Source of the DNA: Lepidonotus clava
Taxonomy: Eukaryota; Annelida; Polychaeta; Phyllodocida; Polynoidae
Direction of reading: 5' to 3'
Assembly (NCBI GenBank): GCA_936440205.1
Contig: OW387134.1
Span: 67,049,427 to 67,113,426 of the forward strand
DNA: 64,000 nucleotides
The notes beneath the pieces are model-generated. The model saw nothing but the letters and a program-made list of their open reading frames with translations, searched no databases and was not told the DNA's origin. Within the stretch, counting starts at the first letter, position 1. Each line of letters opens with the position of its first letter. Positions 24,612-35,864 of this stretch are shown one piece after another. Made by a program: the position numbers and the translations under genes.

Positions 24612-24960
24612 GCAAACATGGTCCTGATTTTCCCGCGTTGTGAAGTGACCAACTGCTGACTTTGGAAAAGCAGCGCTATAACAAAATTTTGATAAAGTAA
24701 ACGTCACCAAATTATCAAACTGTTTCAAAATCCTTTCTTTTGGACAAAATGACAAGAAATATGCCATGAGATAATAATTTATACAGGCCCTGGGCCTATA
24801 CTTCCTTATCCTTATTTCAATATTCCGAGCCCCAACGAGTTGCTCTACTCAACTACTGAAATATATATGTTTATTTTTTTGTGTTTTTTGTTTCATCTCA
24901 TTAGAAGAATTGTTTGTGTCTCAGGACCTGTGAATATATTAGTTTAATTTACTATTTGGC

Positions 24961-25389
24961 AGGCCCGTATACAGAACTTTCTGTGGGGGGTGACCATTTT
25001 CGAAAAGTGGACCTTTTTATCAACGGTTTAGATTTTTTTAAGTGGTTCACGTTCCTCAAATGACAAAATACAACAATTTATTATGAGTATTAAAGAGCAA
25101 TGGCAGATCCAGGATTTTAAAAGTGGGGGGGGGGGGGGGGGGGAGTGGGTGCTATAGGTAAAAGTATTCCTTAATGACTTTTTGGGCTATTTTGACATTA
25201 AAAATGTTTAAAATTGACCAAAATAGGGTGGGGGCATACACCCCTGTGCCCCCCCTCCCCTCTGAATCCGCCACTCAAAAAGGACAAACATGGATACCAG
25301 AGGGCAACCAGGAGTACAGGAAAAAGTGGACCTGGCCCAGATTAGGGGGTGACATGTACCCCACGTCACCCCTCCTGGCTACGGGCTTG
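24961..25389. mobile_element. MITE (AGGCCCGTA ends) with a second MITE nested at 25101-25274
   Basis: The outer ends AGGCCCGTATACAG and CTGGCTACGGGCTT share inner GTGGACCT and GGGGTGAC blocks. Inside, TGGCAGATCCAGGATTTTAA and TCTGAATCCGCCACT bound a separate G/C-tract element of the GCGGATCCAG type. This shows sequential insertion. Confidence 0.55.
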
Positions 25390-25905
25390 ATTTGTAACAA
25401 AATTGAAATGAAAAGAAATTACGCCATAGGTCTATAATTCATAATCATTTCTTTTAGTAGAGCTTAAAGATTAACAATATCATCTAGATTAACCAAGTAG
25501 TTTTGTGAATTATAGATGATTGGAATAGGAAATGACAAATTAAATCTTGCATAAAGATGACACTTTAAAAAAGAGACTTCATGAATTCTTTATACTTATA
25601 TTAGTTATGCATGCTTAAGAAAAAAAATCTTGTAATAGTCGCGTAAACAGCGCTTATTTGACTTTGAGAAAGAATGCCTAATGATTAATTCATCATTGTT
25701 TCAGCTTTCCTTGAATTTGGTCTCCTCTTTCCTCAGACTAGATAGTAATATGTGAAACAAAACTAAAACAAAGACAATTCTGTTTGATGACCAGAGCCGA
25801 GGGCGGGTTTGGCTCCTTGGTTCCCAGTAAGGTGCCTTTCACCTCTCGTCGGGGCTTAAGGCGGTGTTTAGGATGGCCCCAGGGGCCCAACTCCTTCTCT
25901 TGTCA

Positions 25906-26648
25906 AGGCTCTATTACACTACGCGACTTGAGCTGCGATGCGACTGCAATATAATGGCGACACGACTGCACTGTGGCCATGCCGCAGTGTATTCTATATG
26001 ATTTGGTCATTATCACATTAGTGTAGTGGGGTAAGTTTCACTGTGCTATACAACATCAATCACATCGGATAATTTTTCGTCGTAGCTCCGTCATGGGAAA
26101 AGTATCATAAGCAATTACCATAGAGATACATAGGGTACGGCATTTATTTAATATGTTTGATAATATTGTTGAACTTTGGAAATGGTGATGTTTTATTTGT
26201 AAGGAGTAAAATCCTCTACATCATGAGCATATGACATGTGTATAGCAAATCAAAGATCTAGAATTTACAACTTAACTCCACATATTAAACATGTCAAACA
26301 AATACTGTAGCTTTATTTCCAGTCGATATCATTTTTCTATGACTTCACTGCAAAAAAAAAAATCATATCACACAACGACTTGAACGTTGAAAAAACAGCC
26401 GATCGCGAGTGTAACTTATCCTATTACACTTGTAAAATAATGCCCGTACCATCCTGTACCTAGGAGTCGCCGGCTATGTTCATAAATTGTTATATCTGAC
26501 CACTCCCTATCATAAAATGTAATATATTAAAGTTAGAGGGAGTGGTTGGAAGAACGGCTCGGCCGAAACCATTTTACCTGAATAAAAAAAATCCAAAAAA
26601 AAATCCTAGTCAAATCGCCGTCACATGTCGCATAGTGTGAACAGACCT
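25906..26648. mobile_element. 743-bp MITE, TCA target duplication (Harbinger-like)
   Basis: AGGCTCTATTACACTACGCGAC and GTCGCATAGTGTGAACAGACCT are inverted ends with TCA on both sides. A 3-bp duplication fits PIF/Harbinger derivatives. There is no ORF. It lies upstream of the sushi gene. Confidence 0.55.
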
Positions 26649-28180
26649 TCACTGCCCCTACAGACAGCAAGTGGTCAGACATCAGAAGCCCGATGTCCCA
26701 ACAGCAGGTAAACGCATTGTCGTGGACAGCTTCTGAATTTAGTTGGACATAGTAGCGAATGGACTAAGCGGATGTTCACAGAGGAGAAATAAGGTGAAAC
26801 ATTCACCTGGCTAAGTGCTCAAATATGTGAAAGGCGCACTGTGTGTATTTATTCATGTTATTCCGGAGCCAATAAGGAGAAAACACAGTTACCATGGAAA
26901 CGGGTAAGTCTTCAGAATAGATATTGTGATACCTCCAAGATTTGTCATCCAATTCGTAACATATCAAGAATATTCATTATCGTTTTTGGAGATTTTTTTT
27001 TGTGACCGGAGGCGGGCAATAATCAGTATTGTTTATGTTTCCTAAACATGAAGGTTTGAATGAAACGCTCAAGGCTTCTCGTGAGAAAAACTCTAAGACT
27101 TGTCGTGCCTTTTCAAACAAAAATAGAAAATGTCCCAAATTCGACATTTTCAGTGGCCTCACAATTGGCGTTCAAAAATGTATACCAAGTGCTATACCTT
27201 AGTTGGTTATTACACGGATACTATATTGGGGAATGTACTACAAAATATAAACCTTTATCACGAATTTGTGCTAGGAATGGTTCGATACGTGTACATAGAT
27301 GCCTTTCTCAGCACTTTTAGCCTGGGACCATTTTATCCGGGCCATACCCCAAAACCTAGGTTCGGGTCTATGGCTTAAACAGGCGTTACACTACTGTAAA
27401 GGGTGAATATATGTACACGTATGGTCGTCCATGACTCTAAAGCTACTGTGTCCTACGGCTGTTAGTAGTACCCACGCCCGGTAACCACGTCACTAAGCTA
27501 GAGGTCTACAAAAGTGTTACTTTTGTCCTGAGGAAGAATGCATCGTTAAGTGTTAGGTTGGCTACATCCTTGTTTTGAGAAAACAGAAAGTGGTAACCAT
27601 ATGCATTGGTCGAGCAAATTTCTTAGAGTTATGTGATTTTTTGAGGAACAGATTCATAATGTTATTTTTTCATTCTCTATTTTGCTATTTTAGATTGACA
27701 TATTGTCATTGACTTATCAGATATGCTAATATTCGCTCAGTAGATATTAATAACCAACACTGATTAGTATCAATTTTCAGCCCCAAATATACATGACATA
27801 CTTGTTCTATGTTTTTCATTGCTGTTGCATAAATGCTCAAGACGTTTATACTTTACAATTTCAATTACTTTGAAAAAGAAGGGAAACCTTAACGATTGTC
27901 ATGTCAAAAACGTTTAAAATGTAAATAAATGAAATAAGAATGTGCTAATATTTTATCTGTAGATATTAAGATCCAAAGTTGATAAGTAAACAGTTTTCAG
28001 CCTCAAATACATGATATTCTTGCTATATTATTTTCATGGTGTTGCATAAATATTCAAGACATGTATATTTGACTATAACTCTAGAAAAAAGAAAGCCTTG
28101 ACGATTTTTACTATCAAAATCCTTTTGAAAAATTAAAAATTAAAAAACTATTCTGAGTACTCTCTGCGCTTCCTCTTTAG
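26649..28180. other. Upstream region / first intron of the sushi gene
   Basis: AT-rich. CTCAAGACgTnTAtAnTT and ATGACATnCTTGCTATnTTTTTCAT strings occur twice (27770-27880 and 27960-28080), a diverged tandem pair of about 180-190 bp. No signal-peptide exon could be identified with confidence. Confidence 0.45.
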
Positions 28181-30299
28181 ATTGTCCGGCGGTGGTGAGT
28201 GCCCTCATCACGGCGGAGACGACCCTGCTGGCCAACACCACCGACACGGCCCCCGGCACCGTGCTCGGCCTCCGCTGTGTCTCCGGATTCTCCCTGCAGG
28301 GGGCGCCCCTTCTCAGGTGTACTACATCCGGGGCCTGGGACCAGGACACGCCCACCTGCGTCCGTAAGTTTAGTCCTCTACTTGTTTACCTGGAAAAACT
28401 CAGCGGTGGAGGATCTAGGTTAACCTAAATTTCAAAACAGAGACAGATCCAGGAAATGTCAAAGGGGGGGGGGGGGTTGCTGTAGCAAAAATTTCCCCAG
28501 GGCCCTGATTAAATTTAATATTTGGGGAAAAAAAAGGGGGGGGGGGCGTGCACCCTGCATGCCCCCCTCCCCTAAATCCGCGCCTGATAAATGAATTGTT
28601 GGCAGACTTTGTCTTTTTTGAAAACTTAACACCCCTCCCCCATGAAAAAAGTGGGGGAGGGAAAAAAACGGGGGAAGGGGGGGGGGACAATGGAAGAGGG
28701 GTGGGGGGTGGGGGGGCGCCCCTACACTCCCCTCTGAGACTGCCATTGCTCAGGTAACAAACATCAGGGCTATAGGTTTTTTGTTTTTGTTTTTTTAATA
28801 GATCATACATGGTCCGAAATGTGCGTCTTAAATCTTTGATGTTGGTTCGTGTTTTTGTTTGAAGAAATAAAGGAATTCTTTTTAGTCTTTGATTGAATAC
28901 AAATCAAATTAAACACATGAGGCACAGTCCCCTCCTCCCTATGTGGATATTATTGACACATCTGTATTTGTGCCTCAAAAGTAAGCATGGTGTTGTATGC
29001 ATACACGCATTAATGAGTGGAAATACGTAAGTCAGAACAGGATTTAATTAAAATATCCAGGCATTATCATAATTGGAAGGAAAACATTTAAATTTGTTTC
29101 TACCTGAGACCTATACTAGAGGCATATATAGGCCTACATATGGCGCTCAAGGAAAATCAAGTATCGCACATTTATCTGTTTATTTCCCCGAGGGTAATTT
29201 TCCCACTTAGGACTAAGGAATGATAATTGTAGTGGCACAAAAACTTATAAAAGCGTCTATGGCATTCCCTTATTGTTTGTCCCTATTGGAGACATATTTG
29301 ATGGTGTATCTGTGTGTTGTGCCCACCCTGACAGAGGCCACCACTTTGTTGGCCACCACCACCACCACCACTTCTGTGCCACCACCCACCACTACAGGTA
29401 ACCTCTGACCCGGGGCGCTAGGCTATGGGGAGCCAAACGTAACTTTATTATTTCACGTGCAAACAACGGAATTCTTCACCTTTCCGCTAAACCTTAAACA
29501 CACACTTTAGCCTGTAATCCTCATGCTACGCTAATCTACATCCTATATACCATTTGAAAGAGGATTGTCAATTTTCTTTATTGATACAATTATAACGTTA
29601 TCTGTAATAACCAACCTTAATCATCGAATTCTGCTGCTTTTTTTAAAAAATCAGCAGCAAAATAGACTTGTGGAATAGAGGCATTACATTGACCCAAGCT
29701 AAAGTCTCTTTATAGCTTTCCCAGGGGGGACTGGTGGCATTATTAGACGATATTTGAAATCCAAATAATTGTTAATCGAGCCTGTCCACATTTGATTTTC
29801 AATGAACAACATGAACACACGACTTGCGCTCGACAAGAGCGTTGTATCCCCGTATCCCGCCTACTATGCTGATAATTATGTACCACAATGGCAGTGTCGC
29901 TAACACATTTAATTCGTCCCCTCACCCCTCTAGCACTCTCTGACTCCTAGGGGCTCCAGGCAGTCTGCACAACGCCTCTATAACCTGGGGCTCGAGGTCG
30001 TGCTTTGAATCTACAAGTATTGGCCCTATACTAGTATCTGATGCTTTGGGGGAGAATATCATGCAGTTCCGAGATACAGCATGCACTGTCTCTCTTCCCT
30101 TTTAAGCCAAGGAGATTCACGACGGAATGAGCTTGGACGCGCGTGCTTATAACATAAGATGAAGGTCTCACTGAACACCGATATTATTCAGAAACGGAAG
30201 AATTAAACATTTTGAAGATTTTTTTTATTATTTATTATATGTCACGTGCACATAATGTCTATGGCCATAGACATACAAACACGCACACACACATACAAA

Positions 30300-30357
<58 letters not shown>

Positions 30358-33300
30358 TAGATCATATAGAAACAATGAAGTCCTAGGTAAAAGTTCGTTT
30401 ACCCTTAATTGAAATCAAATGATTAACTTAAACATTCTCAATGTTCTAAATATGCTTAGAAAAAGCTGCGGACGCACTTAGTGGAAAACCTTTCTTTCTG
30501 GCTTCTGGGCTGAATTCCACTTAATTATGGTTACGGTGATCAATTAAATCAGTCACATGGCACTGCCTCCACAACGTTTCTTATCGTTTCAGCGACGTCT
30601 CGGACGCCCGACGGGTGGCTCCTGAACCTGACGCAGGCTGACGTCATCGTTCTCGGCGTCTGCTGCGCGTTGCTCCTCTTCCTGGTGATTCTCACGGTTG
30701 TCGTCTGCTTCCTGTACCGCCGCAGAGCGCCCCCACGCGGGGGTTACTACAAACAGCGCCACCTACGGAGACGCCGGAGACGACGTCACAGCACGAGCAG
30801 CTGTACGTCACTCAGCTCTGAGTCGGAACTACCTGTGTGGAATACTCAAGCTGGGTAAACATATTTTAGTCAATTGTCTCTTGAATTCTGTTCAATCATA
30901 TATAAATATTCTTTCATTTCGTTTATTTTATTCTGGGCAAATTTCAAACTTAACTCAAACTTTATTTGATTAAGAGAAAGTTCTTACTAGTGATCTACAT
31001 GGTACACTTCATAGACTTATTAGGCCTAAGTACAAATCGCATATTACGTTACTTTTTTTAAAGATATTTAAAATCCAATAGAATTGAATTAATCCACATG
31101 AAACAGCATAAAAATGCTTGGAACATGTATTTAAGATGCTAGACATTGTTTTAGGTAGTGTTAGATAATTTTTGGAGTAATTTTTCAGGCCAGGTTCAAA
31201 TGTGTAGGTAAAAAACAAAGCAGAATTTTAAAAATTGATTCAACCTACCTACCCTATTTTTTTCGACCTGTGTTACACAACTATTTTTTCTTTTGGCCTC
31301 ACCGAATGAAAAAGGTCTACATCCACCATTCTCTCTTTGCAGCCAGTGGCAGGGCCCTCGCCGCCAGCCGTCAGCCCGCACCCACCGGTCCTGGGCCGGC
31401 GTCATGCCGTCCTACTACCCCTCCTACGTCACCAACTACCCGATGACGTCACCGCACGCCGCGTCGGCAGACTATCCGATGACTCAGTTCCACTGGTATC
31501 CGGTAGGGGAGGGCAGGAGGCAGCCAAGGTACCACGAGACGGGGCAAGTGTTAAAGTGAGTTTGATAATAATCATTTTAAAGGGAGCCAAAAGCAATAAA
31601 AGGTCAAAAAAAATTACAAATTCTATCAACTATTGAAATATATTCTAATGTATGGCTATGACTTAGGTCCATATCAAAATAATGGCCCATGAAAACCAGT
31701 AGAAACTTCATGAAAGAATTCAAATTCGTCCATATTCATTTTTGGTGACCCACAAAAATAGGGTTGTTTACAAACATTGCCCATCTAAAAGCAGAAATGT
31801 CCAGAGTTAATTTTCATGGTTCATACTTTACCAATAACTAAAGTTAGACTCAGAATGTATTTTTGTAGTTATTTGAGTTTGCAAAATTTTGTTAAATCTT
31901 AACAGAACATTCCTTTTGGCTCCCTTTAAATGTGCATATGATTGGAATAACTATGGTGCATCCTCAATACCACGTCTTTCCTGTAAGCCTGAACCTGACA
32001 TGGTTATTTCTGAAAATCGAACAATCTGAACATTTGACAATCGAACATTCTGAACATACAATCGACACGGAAATTACACATGCCGAGGCCATCCCACTCT
32101 ACCACACATTTCATAGCATTACATATTACATAGCATGATCATTGCAGCATAATTTTCTTACCCAGTATTGACATCTCATATGACAATTGACATGATAATT
32201 ACACACAATTAAGGCAATACAAACATTGTATAGGCATATTCTTTCTCAATTCTTCACCGAATCACCCACTCTGATGGAATGCCCTGCCCATGGCATCTGC
32301 ACAATGTAATCTTCACTGAGAGGAACTGCGACATGGGTATTGTTTCCATAGTGCTCCTGCCCGCCCCGGGGGGGGCACTCGGTCCGGAAATGGGTACCAA
32401 CTGCGGTCGGAACCTGCGGGGGCTGTAGCTGTGAATCGCCAATTTGGCTAAAAAAGGGGGGCTGTCAAATAATGAAGTGGAGTATTATCCATTATACTAT
32501 ATTAAAAGGTTATTGCATGCCATTTAGTAACTTTATATTGCTTCGTAAACAAATTATTGAGTCCCAAAATCAAATGATGGCCACAAAATTTGTCAACAAA
32601 ATGCTTTTTTGGAGGGGCCATTCCTGACATAGCCTGAAAAAGGGGGGCTGTCAGAGTATTCCATCCCAAAAAAGGGGGGCTGTCCCTGACATAGCCTGAA
32701 AAGGGGGGGCTGTCAGAGTATTCCCATCCCCCAAAAGGGGGGGGCTGTAGTTTCGCAGTTGGTATCTACCTTCAAAGAGTGAGTGCCCCCCCCCGGGCTG
32801 CCCGCCTTTGGATCCTCTGTTCCCCCTTTAAGGAGACTACACATATATGCCCCTGTTTCAGCCCCCATGACCTTGGACAGCTGCGGACGCCCTTCACGTC
32901 GTCCTACCCCAGCAGGCTCACCCCGCACTACCCACAACCAAGGTTAGAGGAAGGTCATATCGGACATAGGTCATCGTAGTCAGAAACCGCATGCCCACTG
33001 CTGCATGATCACCGGGATGGAACCCCCTTAGGGTTGGGGGTGGGGCGGTGATGTTCCTTGTATGACAGTAGCCTAAAATAAATCTAAACTGTATGACAAT
33101 ATCTTAATGCGGAGGTCCATTTTGACCCGTTTGTAAAAATACGATTCTGCAAATCAAAGTTTGCAGTCAAAATACTTAAGTAAATGAATGGCATGCATAT
33201 AAAATTAAGCTACCATCTAAAACACATAGATAAACTAGGACTAGGAGCACATTATAGAGCAAATTATAGAAGTGCAAGAAAACCATTTACGGTTGGATTT

Positions 33301-35864
33301 ACAAAGACTTTTAGTGCATGTAAGCCCATGGGCGTGGTAGGCCTATATATTAGAGTATAGTTCAACACTGCATACATACTCTGCTTGGATACAAACACCC
33401 CCACACTGAAGGGTACATTTGGATGTATTTGCATCTTTGAATGGTACATAAAAATATATTATCTAATAGTAGTTCACACTCTGACTAGCTGCACAAAATG
33501 ATATATAAATATATCTTCGTAATTATAGCGAAGGTGGTCTAATAATCAATGCTATACTTATATTCCCCGTCTTCGCCTTTCAAAATCGTTGATCTGCCTC
33601 TGATGTTCCTGAATGCTGACTCAGTAGTTAGGGTATAAGAGTGGACTGATTGCTACTTCCCGTCGCCATTGCCTTGAGCGAGGTGTTATTCTGATGTTGC
33701 AGTGATCTTCTGCTCTTCATGTTACCTTGATGCCTCTCAATAACATTGCTATGACATACTGCTGTGACATTGCACTTCAATATAATGGTAACATTTTTGT
33801 TACGTTCTTCAACCAGGACAGAATGTTATCATAGTGTTTTATTTTGGTTGGGTCTTATTAATGTTAACATCACTGAAAAAGAATATTATGATAACATTCA
33901 GATTTGTCGAGAACTTGGCTGGGTAAATCAACAAGTCTAAAAGACATTTAATCATTGTAAATATTCCTCAATTTCCACAACATTCTTGAATGTTTGATAT
34001 GTTTTTCTTTTTTAGTTCCTACAATCCTTTTCGATATGAAACTAGAAAGACTGGATGGCCCGACGGAATGGATTACAATAGGTAATTATTGATTCTTAAC
34101 CCTTAATTATATTTCTAATATGATGTTATAATATCATGTTTAAATTTGTTATGCTGACATTGATTTGCTATATAATTACTACTGTAAATCGGACGATAAT
34201 TTCATTTCCCGTGAAATCAGTATTGTTAACAAAATTACAACAACAACAAAATAAATCCTTGACGGTCACCCGCATGAAATAGTTTGTTGGAAGTCCATAA
34301 ACTTCATTTTAAAAAGTGCTTTGTATGTGTAATGAGTTCCTTATTGATTATGATTATAACTAAAGCGTATGTGATATTTTCAGACATGGAATACCAAGAG
34401 CGCAAGTCCGATCTGACCAAGTTGTCCATTCCAATCTATCATTGGACCAAACCCTATTTGTAAGTACTGGTAATACAGCCAGCTTGCGACATAACAGAAA
34501 CGTTCTGCAACCATACTGTTTTTTTTATAAAGTTTGTAACTTACTAAGATGGCTTGTAATAATTACGTTATTGATGGTGAGGTTGAAACCTCACCAAATC
34601 AGATTGCTATTATAACATTATATTTTGGTGAGGTTAGGACAAAACCAAAACAGATTGTTATAAGAACATTCTGTTTGGATTGAAGAACACAACCAGAATG
34701 TTGTAATAACATCACAGTGCAATGTCACAGCAGTGGGCCTACCTTGCAGCAACGTACTGGGAGTCATCAAAAGAAAGTAACAAGAATCAAATACAGAACC
34801 AACCAGAACGTTGATGCAACATCATAATAGCCTCGCATCCTTGGATGGGACAGCTGCTATCAATTCGTGTAATCATAGGCTTCTCCCATCTTTTGCTGAA
34901 AATTTCAGAAAATGATTAGGAAGCAATTATAGACCTATTTCAATAGAGTGGTGCCCTGCCAGCGGTGTAACCCTGAATAATCGATTGGGATATGGGTTTC
35001 AACGGAAGTCATCGGGTACAGGCCTCCTATGGGTGGGTTCACTGTGCAGGTTCATGGGAAAGGTGTATAATTTATTTTTTACGTGTTTATATCAAACAAT
35101 ATGAAATACATATTCAAACTCCGTTTGGAGGCCAATGGGAGGTAATTCGTTGATTGTATGTTATTTTCTTTTATGAAAAGTATCATCACAAAAATGATTA
35201 AGTAGAGTGTAATATAGCAACAATATGTCCAAGAAGGTAATGGGAAGAAGAGTTATATAGCTGAGGTCACTCTCGCTCTATACTGTATCTATACAATGAA
35301 TAATCACGATATTCTAGACTGCCATCTTACACAGGGGAATACTTGCATTAATTCAAACCACACATATACATGTACAAAATACAGTGGGTTTTGTTTTTGG
35401 TTCTTTTTTATTAATCAAAGTCAACTTCAGGGCTACCCCTGATCTTCCAGGAGACAAAATGATATAAAATTCACTGCTACAAAGAATTTGTAATTAATAT
35501 ATAACATCAATTTATAAACTCATGAAATCAAATATTTTACAATTCAATGTAACAAATCGATATACGACCTATTAGATATTTTCAACAATGATTTAAACGT
35601 ATAAACATCATCAGCAAATTTAAGGTTATCATTTAACTTGTTCCATAAACAGGTACCAACATAAAAAGGACTATGATCATATTTTGGACATCGATTCTTT
35701 TCAATAACAAATTGAAATTTAGAAATACACGTGTCTGACACATTATTGTTTAAATAATGAATTCTACCCGTTCTATTGAATTCTCACAGGACGATGACAG
35801 AACCCAGAGATCTCGGGCCCGGGCCGCCCGAGACAAGAGGGCTGAGGCTGAAAGGAAGCTGTAA
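26894..35864 (+). CDS. Single-pass membrane protein with one CCP (sushi) domain and long basic Tyr-rich cytoplasmic tail
   Basis: Secure exons: 28181-28363, 29335-29397, 30593-30854, 31343-31555, 32862-32942, 34016-34081, 34384-34459, 35790-35864 (stop TAA). All are GT-AG with matching phases. The first carries a CCP domain: four cysteines (DCPAVV, LRCVSG, LRCTTS, PTCV) with W between the last two, as in complement-control modules. Next is a Thr/Pro stalk (ATTTTTTSVPPPTTT), probably O-glycosylated; then a membrane span (VIVLGVCCALLLFLVILTVV) followed by RRR and a run of seven arginines, so the tail is cytoplasmic. The tail (~200 aa) is rich in Tyr, Pro and Arg (SYYPSYVTNYPM, FHWYPV) and ends in a charged helix. 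A ten-base candidate start exon, 26894-26903 (ATGGAAACGG, then GTAAGT), joins in phase and makes 342 aa but gives no signal peptide. The true first exon may be another. I recognise no named orthologue. Confidence 0.8.
28440..28760. mobile_element. G/C-tract MITE cluster, AGATCCAGG..AATCCGCGCCT type
   Basis: CAGATCCAGGAAATGTCAAA starts a G-tract element; CCCTCCCCTAAATCCGCGCCT ends one part near 28585, and a second C/G-tract segment runs to about 28745 (CCCTCTGAGACTGCCATTG). These are relics of the same broad family as 25101-25274 and 59039-59190. Confidence 0.5.
30276..30355. repeat. (CA)n microsatellite
   Basis: An imperfect then perfect CA run of about 80 bp in the intron before the membrane-span exon. 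Confidence 0.95.
31577..31929. mobile_element. TTAA-flanked 353-bp MITE, AGGGAGCCAAAAG ends
   Basis: TTAA at 31577-31580 and 31926-31929 flanks AGGGAGCCAAAAG and its inverse CTTTTGGCTCCCT. There is no ORF. It is intronic, about 20 bp after a tail exon of the sushi gene. Confidence 0.75.
32366..32797. mobile_element. 432-bp MITE with 9-bp CTGCCCGCC target duplication
   Basis: The ends CCGGGGGGGGCACTC and GAGTGCCCCCCCCCGGG are flanked by CTGCCCGCC at 32357-32365 and 32798-32806. Inverted similarity continues inward (GGTACCAACTGCG / CGCAGTTGGTATC). Inside, AAAAGGGGGGCTGTC and CCTGACATAGCCTGAAAA are tandemly repeated. A 9-bp duplication is typical of Mutator-like elements. Confidence 0.7.
34548..34850. 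repeat. AACATTnTGTTATAACAT repeat family copy
   Basis: It repeats GGTGAGGTTGAAACC, AGAACATTCTG, TGTAATAACATCACAGTGCAATGTCACAGCAGTG. Related strings, partly inverted, occur at 33700-33920, 58137-58370 and about 62990-63050. Probably one AT-rich MITE family; exact ends were not resolved. Confidence 0.45.

Noticed and set aside
28459-28810. Pro-rich ORFs in 28.4-28.8 kb
   Set aside because: Products of G/C homopolymer tracts in MITE relics.
30212-30412. ORF with His-Thr repeats
   Set aside because: It is a translation of the CA microsatellite.
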